DNA of 64,000 bases from BNWE01 sp964369545 (lineage in GTDB: Bacteria; Pseudomonadota; Alphaproteobacteria; UBA3830): NCBI GenBank assembly GCA_964369545.1, contig CAYJFA010000004.1, forward strand, positions 70,098 to 134,097, in the 5' to 3' direction. The notes under the pieces were generated by a model. It was not told where the DNA came from, made no database searches, and saw only the letters and a program-made list of their open reading frames with translations. The position numbers were made by a program, and so were the translations under genes. Shown here piece after piece: positions 7,853-17,264 of this stretch. The stretch's first letter is position 1. The number at the start of each line of letters is the position of its first letter.

Positions 7853-8656
7853 TCATATTTTAGAGCATATTTCGATAAAATCATTTACAGAAATTTCTTC
7901 TGCTCTGGTGTTTTTATTGTATCCAAAATCTTCTAATACCCGAATGGGATCTTGAAAAAATTTTCCAAGCGATTTTGCTACTGTTTTTCTTCTATTAGCA
8001 AAGGCATTTGTTAATAAATCAGACATATTTTTAAATTCGATATCTCTTATTTCTTCTTGTTGAAATGGCGCGAATTTTACTACTGTGGATTTTACTTTTG
8101 GCGGCGGATAAAATGTACCTGGCTCAAGTTCAAATATTTTTGATACCTTTGATTTCCATTGGCATAAAACAGATAATTTTCCATAACTTTTTGTGCATGA
8201 ATTGGCATATATCCGATCTGCAACTTCTTTTTGAAACATCAAAATCATCTTTTCATATAAATCGAATTCAGGAAGCCATTTAAAAAGAAGCTGAGTGGAT
8301 ATGTTATACGGTAAGTTTGAAATAATAACGTTTGGCGAGACACTTTTTAGATTAAATCTCAATGCATCACATTCTATAACTTCTAATTTAGCGCCAAAAT
8401 GACATTTTAAATCATTCCATGCATTATACCAGTGTTTATCGAATTCGATTATAAAAAGTTTGTTGATATTTTGTTTTAATATTTCTAGCGTTATCCCTCC
8501 AGGACCAGGGCCAATTTCAACAACAATTTTTCCAGATAAATCACCAGCGGCAGAAACAATTTTCCGATTAATATTTTCATCGAAAAGAAAATTTTGCCCG
8601 AATTTTTTTGATGCTTTATTATAAAATCTCTCAAATATTTTTTTTGCAGAATACAT
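7853..8656 (-). CDS. rsmA: 16S rRNA (adenine1518/1519-N6) dimethyltransferase RsmA/KsgA
   Basis: RsmA dimethylates two adjacent adenines in the 3' hairpin of 16S rRNA with S-adenosylmethionine during late 30S assembly. The 267-residue protein opens with KKFGQNFLFDENI, has the SAM-binding VEIGPGPGGIT motif near residue 46, and the catalytic NLPYNIS motif near residue 114. The FQKEVADRI block and the FANRRKTV segment of the C-terminal domain follow. Length is normal. It follows surA with five bases between, so the two are probably co-transcribed. In most Alphaproteobacteria pdxA lies between surA and rsmA; here it is absent. Confidence 0.97.
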   Translation of the reverse strand: MYSAKKIFERFYNKASKKFGQNFLFDENINRKIVSAAGDLSGKIVVEIGPGPGGITLEILKQNINKLFIIEFDKHWYNAWNDLKCHFGAKLEVIECDALRFNLKSVSPNVIISNLPYNISTQLLFKWLPEFDLYEKMILMFQKEVADRIYANSCTKSYGKLSVLCQWKSKVSKIFELEPGTFYPPPKVKSTVVKFAPFQQEEIRDIEFKNMSDLLTNAFANRRKTVAKSLGKFFQDPIRVLEDFGYNKNTRAEEISVNDFIEICSKI

Positions 8657-8661
8657 ATTTT

Positions 8662-9990
8662 CTATTGCGCAAACTCAGCGGCAGTGCCAAATTTTTTATC
8701 AACTTTTATATATGATTTTCGTGTCAGTTCTTGCATCTCTCTTGATGCCAACAAACTCAAACGTTCATTGGTTTTTTGCATTTTTATTTCTTCACGCGTG
8801 GGTTCTTTTATTGTATGAATTTTTTTATCCAAGATACAAAACATTGCTACACCTGAGTCTGTTACTATAGGGTCACTAGTGCTGCCAGCAGGTACTTTCG
8901 CTAACATTGCCCTAAATTTTGGATGCATATTTTCAATTGTTCCGGATGTGATATCAGAAACTCCGATAAAACCCGACTCTTTTGCTTTCTGCATAAATTC
9001 ATGGCAATTCTTTGAAGTTTTTTTCATCTCTGAAAGGTATGACATAAGTTGCTTAAAGCTTTCGTCAGACGGTTTTTCTTGTCCAAATGAAACCGCGACT
9101 TGAGCGAATTTTATATCTGTGTAGCTTCTAAATCCCGCTTCTTTTTTGTCTCGAAGAAATAAGATCACATATCCTTGATTTGTTTTAACTATTTTATGAG
9201 ATCCGATTTCCATAGTTTTTAAGGCTGCAAATTCTATATCAGAAAGCTGCCCTTGAAAAATCCATCCCATTTCTCCGCCATTATTTGCATCAGCACTTTT
9301 GGAAAATTGTCGAGCAATACTTGCAAAATCTGCTCCACGAAGAAGCATATTATTTAAATTAGATACGTGGGTTAATATAGAATTTTCTTGCGATGCATGC
9401 GCTACAGGAAAAAACATTCTGCATACATAAAATGATTCTTGTGTAAGTTTTTCTTTTATTTCAGATGCTGTTCTGCTGAGTTCAAATTCGGAAACATTAA
9501 CGCTTTTGCTATATCTGGCGCGTATATATTCTATCCAAGATGAATTAACGAATATTTGCTCTTCTAAATCGCCTCTTTTGATGTTTTTGCTTTTAAGGAG
9601 TTTCAAAAAATCTGATGTACTTAAATGATTCCGTTTTGCAATGTCTACTAATGAATTTTTCACATCTTTATCTGATATCCAACCATTTTTTGGACTGAAT
9701 TTTTTTGTACATTGCTTTTTAAGTTTTTCTTGGATCATTTCCTTCAAAACTTCTTTTTTTATTTTGTTTTTTTGCTCGTTATCTGTATTTCCGCCTATGG
9801 AGAATAATGCGAGATGAAGTCTGTTTTCTAAATCTTCTGCAGTAATTATATCTCCATTTACGATTGCGACTATTCCATCGTACACCTTTAGGTTTGCAGA
9901 GGACGTTTTTTCTGCTCTGTCCTTGCCGGAAACATTATATGATAATATTGTCAATATAGAGAAAAAAAATATATATAAAAAACGCTTCAA
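8662..9990 (-). CDS. surA: Periplasmic chaperone and peptidyl-prolyl isomerase SurA
   Basis: SurA escorts outer-membrane proteins, including LptD, through the periplasm. The protein has a Sec signal peptide (hydrophobic residues up to about 20), an N-terminal SurA domain (DGIVAIVNGDIITAEDLENR, residues about 40-170) and two parvulin segments. The first spans about 190-290 with FASIARQFSKSADANNGGEM and GWIFQGQLS; the second, about 295-400, is more degenerate. The TTG chosen gives MKRFLYIFF with GGAG six bases upstream; an earlier TTG would place that site inside the gene. Length (442) fits the family. It diverges from lptF and precedes rsmA on the same strand. Confidence 0.93.
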   Translation of the reverse strand: MKRFLYIFFFSILTILSYNVSGKDRAEKTSSANLKVYDGIVAIVNGDIITAEDLENRLHLALFSIGGNTDNEQKNKIKKEVLKEMIQEKLKKQCTKKFSPKNGWISDKDVKNSLVDIAKRNHLSTSDFLKLLKSKNIKRGDLEEQIFVNSSWIEYIRARYSKSVNVSEFELSRTASEIKEKLTQESFYVCRMFFPVAHASQENSILTHVSNLNNMLLRGADFASIARQFSKSADANNGGEMGWIFQGQLSDIEFAALKTMEIGSHKIVKTNQGYVILFLRDKKEAGFRSYTDIKFAQVAVSFGQEKPSDESFKQLMSYLSEMKKTSKNCHEFMQKAKESGFIGVSDITSGTIENMHPKFRAMLAKVPAGSTSDPIVTDSGVAMFCILDKKIHTIKEPTREEIKMQKTNERLSLLASREMQELTRKSYIKVDKKFGTAAEFAQ

Positions 9991-10121
9991 ATAACACTCC
10001 AAAATGTGATTGTCTATACAAGCATCAAAATACTACGAAAAAAAATAGAAATCAAACGTAATGAAATATATACTCACTTGCATAAAGAAGATTTTTATAA
10101 TAGATAATAAGGTATTGTATA

Positions 10122-11183
10122 TTGCAAAGTTTAGTCAGCGTAATATTTTTTCGGATTTTCAGAACTACTTTTTATTCAACTATTGCTTTAACGTTTTGTG
10201 CATGGATAGTGCAATCATCTAAATATTTGAATTTACTAAATAAAAATAATATCAGCCTTGCTAAATTTTTTAAATTTTCTTCATATCTTGCTGTTGATAT
10301 TGTCGCTGTTATATTGCCGATATCTTTGGCGATATCTTCGGCGTTTGTTTTTCATAGATTTGTGGAATCCCATCAATTAACTGCGATGCAGTCTTCAGGA
10401 ATGCCCCCTACGAAGTTGTTATCTCCACTAATAGCATTGGTATCAATTACTATGTGTTATTTATATGTTAGCAACGCATATATTTCTCCAAAATCATGGG
10501 GAAAATTCAGAGAAATGGAATTCGAAATAAAAAATAATATCAATCCGCCGGAAAGTGAAGGACCGCTTTTTTCTATAAATGGGTTTTCAGTATATGCGCA
10601 GGAATATATTGGTGATTTTTGCTTTAAAAATATATTCATTATGGATTTAAGAAATATCAATAAGTCATATAGTTACTTTGCAAAAAACGGCGTTATAAAA
10701 AATAGTATATTGTATCTCACAGAGGGAGAAAGAATCGAAATAGATAATGTTTCGCAAACAAATTCCATAACAAATTTTAAAACTTACCGATATGATTTAA
10801 GGGAAGTATTAGGAGATGTAAGAAAAACTCCTCAGCCAAATGAAAAATTTATGCATGAGTTATTGCGTGAAAATACTGGAGATAAATCTATGAATGTAGC
10901 TCAGAGAGCGCTTTTTCATCAGAAAATAACATCTCCTATTTTAGCTTTCGTTTTTTCTTTGATGACGTTTTTTATCATATTGCTTGCACCTCATAGAAGA
11001 AAGAAGTCTTATTTCAGAATGACTGTTCTAATAGTTTTGATAGTTTTTTTTCAGGGAACATATTTTTGGATTACCAACGCGTCAGCAAAAGATTTGCTTT
11101 TTGTAAAGATAAGCTACATTTTGTTAGGATCTTTGATTTTTTTATTTACCACATTAATTTATGTGAAAAAAGATAGAATATAG
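10122..11183 (+). CDS. lptF: LPS export ABC transporter permease LptF
   Basis: LptF is one of the two membrane subunits of the LptB2FG complex that extracts lipopolysaccharide from the inner membrane. The 353-residue protein has three N-terminal transmembrane helices, a periplasmic jellyroll of roughly residues 125-265, and three C-terminal helices, as the family does. Recognisable pieces are HQLTAMQSSGMPP after helix two and FHQKITSPILAFVFSLM leading into helix four. The start is a TTG with AAGG upstream. It is followed by lptG after eight bases and then lptD, forming an LPS-export operon that diverges from surA. The ATPase gene lptB is not in the window. Confidence 0.92.
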   Translation: MQSLVSVIFFRIFRTTFYSTIALTFCAWIVQSSKYLNLLNKNNISLAKFFKFSSYLAVDIVAVILPISLAISSAFVFHRFVESHQLTAMQSSGMPPTKLLSPLIALVSITMCYLYVSNAYISPKSWGKFREMEFEIKNNINPPESEGPLFSINGFSVYAQEYIGDFCFKNIFIMDLRNINKSYSYFAKNGVIKNSILYLTEGERIEIDNVSQTNSITNFKTYRYDLREVLGDVRKTPQPNEKFMHELLRENTGDKSMNVAQRALFHQKITSPILAFVFSLMTFFIILLAPHRRKKSYFRMTVLIVLIVFFQGTYFWITNASAKDLLFVKISYILLGSLIFLFTTLIYVKKDRI

Positions 11184-11191
11184 ATTGTGAA

Positions 11192-12244
11192 ATGAATAGA
11201 ACATTATTCAAATATATATTTAATATGCAATTAAAGGCGATGATATTTGTATCATTTTTCGTTTTTTGTTTGATTTTTTTGTTTGATTTTGCAGAGGTCA
11301 CAAGAAAATTTCCTATTTCTTCTGTTGATGAAACGGCATTTGCTATTAAACTTTCCTTTCTCAGAGTGCCGATAACTTTTTTTGAAATTTTACATTATAT
11401 TTATTTTATTACAGCTACATTTAGTCTATGGAATTTATGTCGTTCCAATCAAATAACAATACTGAAATCCACGGGAAAGTCTCCACAGCAGATTTTATAT
11501 CCATTTGTAAGCTTCGCGTTTTTTATCGCATTAATTTGGTTGTTTATTGTCCAACCTGTGGGGAAAATATCAGAGAATTATTACAATAAAAATGTTTCTT
11601 CAGATATTGTAAAAAACAATGTTAATGAGAATATTTGGATAGATTATAAAAAAGAAAATAAAATAATATTTATTAAAAAATTTTCAAATAAAATGATTGA
11701 GGGATTATATGTTTTTAATATAAAGACAAACGAACGAATTTTTGCAAAACAAGCAATTATAGAAGATAAAATGTGGACTCTTTACGGTGTTACTATAATA
11801 AATCAAAATAAAATCAATAATATACAACATGTAGAAAAAATGTTGTTATTGAACAACATTTCATATAATTTGATTAAAATTCTCGCAAAGCCGCCGAAAA
11901 ATCATAATATTTATCAACTATATAAAATATACAGCATTCAAGAATATGATAAAGTTTTGCTGGGATCATATGAATTGGAGCTGCACAAACTTCTGGCTAA
12001 TTGCGCAAATTTCATTTTGTTTTCTCTTATTGCTGCTATTATCTGTTTTCCAATAAATCGTTATAAAACGAAGACTAACATCGCAATAAAAGTGATATCA
12101 TTCGCAATCATATTGAGATTTTTAGATAATATGCTCGAATCTCTATCTTATAGCGGAGTAATTCCTGTCAAGCTTGCGAGCTGGGGTGCTGTATTAATAT
12201 TGATCTTTATTTCTACCGCTATATTAGTCTGGAGAGAAGTGTAA
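11192..12244 (+). CDS. lptG: LPS export ABC transporter permease LptG
   Basis: LptG pairs with LptF in the LptB2FG transporter. The 350-residue protein shows the same plan: N-terminal helices (first at residues about 12-32), a coupling segment RSNQITILKSTGKSPQQIL, a periplasmic region rich in Asn and Lys, and three C-terminal helices. The stop overlaps the lptD start (TAATG), implying translational coupling. Its divergence from LptF and the KSTGKSP coupling helix support LptG over a second LptF. It is placed between lptF and lptD as in many Alphaproteobacteria. Confidence 0.9.
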   Translation: MNRTLFKYIFNMQLKAMIFVSFFVFCLIFLFDFAEVTRKFPISSVDETAFAIKLSFLRVPITFFEILHYIYFITATFSLWNLCRSNQITILKSTGKSPQQILYPFVSFAFFIALIWLFIVQPVGKISENYYNKNVSSDIVKNNVNENIWIDYKKENKIIFIKKFSNKMIEGLYVFNIKTNERIFAKQAIIEDKMWTLYGVTIINQNKINNIQHVEKMLLLNNISYNLIKILAKPPKNHNIYQLYKIYSIQEYDKVLLGSYELELHKLLANCANFILFSLIAAIICFPINRYKTKTNIAIKVISFAIILRFLDNMLESLSYSGVIPVKLASWGAVLILIFISTAILVWREV

Positions 12245-14379
12245 TGTTATGCATTAATCTGAAAAAGATTATATGTTTTATTTTTTTGTTTTTATTTTCC
12301 ACTTCATTTTGCGATAATATTTATTTTATTAATTCAGATGAAACTGTATATGAAAAGGAAAATATTTTATGTAGTGGAAATGTAGTGATTGTGTATTGTG
12401 GAAGGATAATTTCTGCAGATCATGTTTCATATGATCAAAAGAAAGAAAGTATATATGCAAAAGGGAACGTCATAATAAAAGATGAGAAGCAAAATATATA
12501 TTTTATTGATTGGGTTAAAATTAATAAAAATTTTTCTTCCGGTAATGGGCAGAATATCAAAATAATAATGCCGGATAAATCGAGATTGGCGGCAAAAAAG
12601 TGTTCTATAGAAAACAGCAAATTTCGATTGGAAGATGTAATTTACACACCATGTTATGAGTGCATTTATGCGAGTGAATTAACGTGGCAGATGAAGTCTT
12701 CTCAGGTAGATTTTGACCCTGATGATATAACTGAATATAGTAATTTAACCATAGAGTTCTTGGGGAATCCATTACTATATTTTCCGTATTTATCTCAGCC
12801 AAGTCCAAAAATTAAAAGAAGAACAGGATTTTTATCTCCAAAATTTGTTGTTTCAAGCAAATGCGGATTCAGCGTGTTACCGCAATATTTCATTGATATC
12901 GACGAATATCAAGAGCTTATATTAAAACCAATAATTACATCAAAAATTGGCAGCGTAGGATGGATATATTACGGTAATAGATTCAGAAATGGAGAATTTA
13001 ATATTGATGCGAGTATAACCGGGACTAAATCTGTAGACAAATATAATTCAGATATTTGGGATGTAAAAGAGATAGAAAAAATAAAAAAATCGGGATATAG
13101 GGGGCATGTTTTTTCAAAAACCAAATTTGAAATAGATGAAATTTGGAGATGCGGATTAGATATCAATCTTGCATCTGATATATTTTATTTAAAAAGATTT
13201 TCTTTTTTCCAGCAATTTGAGCGCACATTGGAGAGTAAAGCATTTATTGAAGGATTTGACGGCAGAAATTATACGTCTGTAAAAACCTCTATGTTTCAAA
13301 GTATTGTTGGAGATTCTGTGCCAAAAATCCTCCCGGTAATTGAAAGAAATTTTTCTCATGATTTTCTTTCAGGGACTTTTGATATAGATATTATGTTTAT
13401 GAATTTAGAATTTAATGATTCAAGGTCCATGCAAAAAGCTTTAACAAATGTTTGTTGGTCAAAAAACATTATTATGCCCTATGGAAATATATTAGATTTC
13501 AAGGGATTAATATCATTAAAAGCAATGAAAGTTTCTGAAAAGCAGCGTTCAGACTACGATTCAAGTTTTAACACTTCTCCTCAGATATCAGCAGCTTGGA
13601 AATGGCCGCTACTTTGCAAATCGGATTTTTGTGAAACGATTTTTACTCCTATTATCGGTGTTATAGCAGCTGGGAACAAAAAATATTATGATGCCTTCGA
13701 AGATCCATTTTCCGAAATTAACGATATAAATTTTTTAGAGGGAAGCAGAGGCATGTCTCCTTATAATATAGATTCTGGCAGCAGAATTGCATATGGAGCG
13801 AAAGTTTCGTCTTATAAGGAAGGACGGAATCTCGGATATTTCACGATAGGCAGGTCTACGGAACTAACAAAAATACAAGATAGATTAGATGCAACTGGTC
13901 TAAAATATAAGAATTCTAATATAATTACATCTGCTGATATATTTTTAACAGACGAAATAGCTTTTAAAGCAAACGGAAGTTATTCAGATAAAACAAAAAG
14001 ATGGCTTAAATTTGAATCTGGTTTGAGATTTGCAAATCAAAAATTTGATGCTGATATTTTTGTTTTTAATGGAAAGCAATGTTTTTACAATCCATTTATG
14101 GAAAATGTCGATTTATTATCAGAAGAAGCAAAAGTTCAGAAATATAAAGGAACAATGATTGATTTAGGGTGGAAGACTACGAAATCAGTTAAACTAAAAA
14201 CCGGAGTAATTTTTGGCGCAGATAAAAACAAATTAATTAAATATAACGTTGGCATGGAATACAAAAACGAATGTACCCAGATGGAGTTTTCAATAGAGCG
14301 TACTAATTATCAGTATGGAGATATAAGACCCGAGACATCTTTTAAATTTATGATACATTTGAAAAATCTCGGAGTATAA
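12244..14379 (+). CDS. lptD: LPS-assembly outer-membrane protein LptD
   Basis: LptD, with lipoprotein LptE, inserts lipopolysaccharide into the outer leaflet of the outer membrane. The 711-residue protein has a signal peptide (IICFIFLFLFSTSFC) and an N-terminal OstA/LptA-like beta-jellyroll (residues about 25-115, for example ILCSGNVVIVYCGRIISADH and IYAKGNVIIKD). A large beta-barrel follows, beginning near PLLYFPYLSQPSP and GFLSPKF, which are typical LptD landmarks. Cysteine pairs in the VIYTPCYECI region and elsewhere could form the disulfides the family uses. It is slightly shorter than the enterobacterial protein. It is the last gene of the lptF-lptG-lptD operon and ends 11 bases from the convergent MORN-repeat gene. 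Confidence 0.93.
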   Translation: MLCINLKKIICFIFLFLFSTSFCDNIYFINSDETVYEKENILCSGNVVIVYCGRIISADHVSYDQKKESIYAKGNVIIKDEKQNIYFIDWVKINKNFSSGNGQNIKIIMPDKSRLAAKKCSIENSKFRLEDVIYTPCYECIYASELTWQMKSSQVDFDPDDITEYSNLTIEFLGNPLLYFPYLSQPSPKIKRRTGFLSPKFVVSSKCGFSVLPQYFIDIDEYQELILKPIITSKIGSVGWIYYGNRFRNGEFNIDASITGTKSVDKYNSDIWDVKEIEKIKKSGYRGHVFSKTKFEIDEIWRCGLDINLASDIFYLKRFSFFQQFERTLESKAFIEGFDGRNYTSVKTSMFQSIVGDSVPKILPVIERNFSHDFLSGTFDIDIMFMNLEFNDSRSMQKALTNVCWSKNIIMPYGNILDFKGLISLKAMKVSEKQRSDYDSSFNTSPQISAAWKWPLLCKSDFCETIFTPIIGVIAAGNKKYYDAFEDPFSEINDINFLEGSRGMSPYNIDSGSRIAYGAKVSSYKEGRNLGYFTIGRSTELTKIQDRLDATGLKYKNSNIITSADIFLTDEIAFKANGSYSDKTKRWLKFESGLRFANQKFDADIFVFNGKQCFYNPFMENVDLLSEEAKVQKYKGTMIDLGWKTTKSVKLKTGVIFGADKNKLIKYNVGMEYKNECTQMEFSIERTNYQYGDIRPETSFKFMIHLKNLGV

Positions 14380-14390
14380 TTTGAAAATAA

Positions 14391-14966
14391 TCAAACTTCT
14401 TTTCTTGATTTTAAATTACCATTCATATCATAAGTATCTATAAATCCAGTAGGTTTTCCATTTTCGAACGTAGATATTTCCATGATTTTTCCGTTCGGAA
14501 AGTATTTTATTACTTGATCATCAAGAATGTTATTTTTATAGGTTGACTGTTCCATGAGCGTACCATCAGGATAAAATGCTTGACATTCACCATCTTGTTT
14601 CCCTTCTTTATAATTTGCAATTCTTATAATATTTCCATAATTATCAAACGATGAAAATTCCCCATCAAACAAACCATTTTTGAACATTGCGGTCCCAGCT
14701 TTGATTCCATTTTGAAAGAATGTAGAGGGTCCTTCTATAACTCGATTTTGAAAATTTGCTTGCATCACAGGAAATCCATAAGCAAAAAATTCTGCAGGAC
14801 CAGATAAAACTCCGTTTTCGTATGTAATTTTATGTGAGATATTTCCGTTTTCATCGAAAATCAATGTTTCTCCATGTGGAGCTCCGTTTTTTAGAGATAT
14901 TTTTTTTGATAAAGTTCCGTCAGTGTTTCTTATTTCTTCTACTGAAATATTATTTTCTTCCATCAT
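14391..14966 (-). CDS. MORN-like repeat protein (YwqK-type) next to VgrG
   Basis: The 191-residue protein is built almost wholly of MORN-type repeats of about 20-24 residues with the pattern Y-x-N-G-x-x-x-G-x-x-x-x-(F/Y)-x-x-x-G. Clear examples are YENGVLSGPAEFF, FKNGLFDGEF, YKEGKQDGECQAFYPDG and FENGKPTGFIDTYDMNG. Such proteins are often annotated as the YwqK family of putative antitoxins. There is no signal peptide. The ATG follows the vgrG stop directly (TAA-ATG-ATG), so the two are surely co-transcribed. Genes placed right after vgrG usually encode effectors, adaptors or immunity proteins, so a role with the type VI spike is likely but inferred. The repeats show no catalytic motif. Confidence 0.75.
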   Translation of the reverse strand: MMEENNISVEEIRNTDGTLSKKISLKNGAPHGETLIFDENGNISHKITYENGVLSGPAEFFAYGFPVMQANFQNRVIEGPSTFFQNGIKAGTAMFKNGLFDGEFSSFDNYGNIIRIANYKEGKQDGECQAFYPDGTLMEQSTYKNNILDDQVIKYFPNGKIMEISTFENGKPTGFIDTYDMNGNLKSRKEV

Positions 14967-17264
14967 TTATCCTAAACTTAGCATTCCGCCGCCGATAGTA
15001 ATCATAGGAGCTTTTATTCCCACCATACCATCACCCTGTACATTAACCATGGCGCCACCTAGCGCTGATTGAACCATTCCTTTTGCTTCAAAATTGATAT
15101 TAGCTTTGATTTCTGCATTCATCATAGCGGAAGCGTCAAGATTCATACCCGATTTGATGGTCATATTTCCACCAGCTCCAGATTCTACTGTAACTGCTCC
15201 TCCCGCACCTGTTTCTGCAGATAATGCACTTCCTGCTCCTGTTTTCAAACTCATCGCTCCTGTGGATTCAAAATCAGCAGCAGCGCTACTTTTTATTCCA
15301 AACGCCGCGCCTGATTTCATGTCTGTTTTTTTATCAGATTCTATGCTAATGTCTCCATCAACTTTTATTTTAAGATCTCCGGAGACCGTGAGAGCGTAAT
15401 CGCCTTTTATATCATATGCTAAATTTCCGTTTGATAAATTAACAGTTCGATCGCCTTCTGTAAGAGTAACTGTCTCACTTCCTTTACTTAAAGTAAGAGA
15501 GCGATCTCCTTCGGTTAATGTTATTGTTTGATTTCCTTTTGTTAAAGTAACTATTTTATCGCCCTCGGTTATTTCCAGACTCCAATCTCCTTTTGTAAGA
15601 GATGTAGAGTGATTACCCTTTCCTTCATCTTTTCCACCGCCGTATTCTTCTTCTGGATCTTGTGCCATAAGAGTAATGCTTCGAGATCCTGTATTAATTG
15701 TTAGAGTGTCATCCGAGTTTTCAATTGTGGTTGTTCTTTCGTTATTAATGACTATATTGACATCTTTCGCCGCGTGAAAAAAAACTTCTTCATTTTGATT
15801 TTCATCATTAATGCGAAATTCGTTGGGTAATCTTTCTTGATTCTTGAATGTTGACATCTTCAAACCGGATATCATCGCTTCTTTTTCTGTGTAAGGTGGA
15901 AGAAATTTATCGTTATAAACACAGCCTACGACTAGCGGTCTGTCCGGATCTCCATCAATAAATGAAACGACAACTTCCTGTCCAACGCGCGGGGTAAATA
16001 CAGCTCCCCAAGTATTTCCAGAAATCATCTGTGTTACGCGAATCCAGCATGAGCTTTCTTCATCATCCTTATCTTTTCCAATCTGATCCCAATGAAAGTG
16101 CACTTTTATAGAACAATGTTCATTTTTAAAAATTTCTTCTCCAGATGAACAGACAACAACTGCTGTTTGGGTTCCATAAATTTTTGGTTTGGGAGTTGTT
16201 CTGAGCGGTCTAAACTCTGTTTCTTTGGGGAAAGATTTAGATTTATTTGTGTAAATGTATCCGGAATTAACTGATGCTTCAAAAAAGTGATCGATACTAT
16301 ATATTGAGTATTCTTTATTAAACTTTGAATAATGATGATCTGTTAATTCAAAAAGAAACCCAGGTATGAGATTGGCAACTGTCGAAGATGCTTCAAATAA
16401 GCAATGACTTGACTCAAAAAGTTGTACCCGAAGTTTTGATATATCTTCTCCTTCTTGTGCTTTAGAGAATTTACCTGGGTACTCGTAAAATGACAATCCT
16501 TTCCATTGAGAATCTAATTTACTGAATAATTTCGTTTGGGAAAGTGTATAGTTATAATCTGCCACTGCATACCCCCCGGTATTAACAGATGTAGTCATAC
16601 TTGTATTGAAGATTGTTCCAAGAGGATATACGTTATTTACAACTTTGAGAAACTTTATTTTTGGCTCAGTAATTTTTTCATATGCGTTTGAACTATCTGC
16701 AAGAACTAGGGTGTGTTTACTATTGGTATGTTTGAAAAAAAAGAATATTCCTTCATCTTCCATTAATCTAGCTATAAAATTGAAACTACTTTCTGCATAT
16801 TGCACACAATATTCGCGTTCAATTTTTCCACAGGAATTAGTTTTATCTTCGATATCAGTAATTCCACAGTCTTGTAAAACTTTCTTTATGATATCGATAG
16901 CTGTTTTTTTTTGAAAAATCAGATGATTCCTATCCAGTGTGAGCAGCCACATTTTCGGTTTGATTACTGCTATATATTCCGTTAGGTATATATCGGTTTT
17001 ATTTTCTGTAGCTCCTTGGGAGAATTCCGCTATTATTCCATCTATATATCTTTCTTGTTTATCAGATTTTATTGCAATATTAAGAGTAGTACCGAGAGCT
17101 TTCTCGAGATCTATTGCATCGTTTTGCGATAAGAAAGTAATTTTAAATTCAAAAAGCTCGGATATAGCTTCGTGCCCATAAAAAGATTTTAAAATAAGGT
17201 CATCTCCAAATGATGATTTCAATTTTACAAGAAGTTTTTCTTGATTTTTTAATATTACAGTCAC
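14967..17264 (-). CDS. vgrG: Type VI secretion spike protein VgrG/TssI
   Basis: VgrG trimers form the tip that a contractile type VI machine drives into target cells. The 765-residue protein has a gp27-like N-terminal region (residues about 1-370, including YCVQYAESSFNFIARLMEDE and GIFFFF). The gp5-like OB fold lies at about 375-460, with CWIRVTQMISGNTWGAVFTP and RVGQEVVVSFIDGDPDRP. The beta-helix then begins with NEFRINDENQNEEVFFHAAKD. Residues about 546-625 are a run of near-perfect ten-residue repeats of the type G-D-x-x-x-T-L-T-x-G, followed by an Ala/Gly-rich tail. No separate catalytic domain is fused. The start overlaps the upstream enoyl-CoA hydratase stop (ATGA). No other type VI genes are in the window. 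Confidence 0.95.
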   Translation of the reverse strand: MTVILKNQEKLLVKLKSSFGDDLILKSFYGHEAISELFEFKITFLSQNDAIDLEKALGTTLNIAIKSDKQERYIDGIIAEFSQGATENKTDIYLTEYIAVIKPKMWLLTLDRNHLIFQKKTAIDIIKKVLQDCGITDIEDKTNSCGKIEREYCVQYAESSFNFIARLMEDEGIFFFFKHTNSKHTLVLADSSNAYEKITEPKIKFLKVVNNVYPLGTIFNTSMTTSVNTGGYAVADYNYTLSQTKLFSKLDSQWKGLSFYEYPGKFSKAQEGEDISKLRVQLFESSHCLFEASSTVANLIPGFLFELTDHHYSKFNKEYSIYSIDHFFEASVNSGYIYTNKSKSFPKETEFRPLRTTPKPKIYGTQTAVVVCSSGEEIFKNEHCSIKVHFHWDQIGKDKDDEESSCWIRVTQMISGNTWGAVFTPRVGQEVVVSFIDGDPDRPLVVGCVYNDKFLPPYTEKEAMISGLKMSTFKNQERLPNEFRINDENQNEEVFFHAAKDVNIVINNERTTTIENSDDTLTINTGSRSITLMAQDPEEEYGGGKDEGKGNHSTSLTKGDWSLEITEGDKIVTLTKGNQTITLTEGDRSLTLSKGSETVTLTEGDRTVNLSNGNLAYDIKGDYALTVSGDLKIKVDGDISIESDKKTDMKSGAAFGIKSSAAADFESTGAMSLKTGAGSALSAETGAGGAVTVESGAGGNMTIKSGMNLDASAMMNAEIKANINFEAKGMVQSALGGAMVNVQGDGMVGIKAPMITIGGGMLSLG

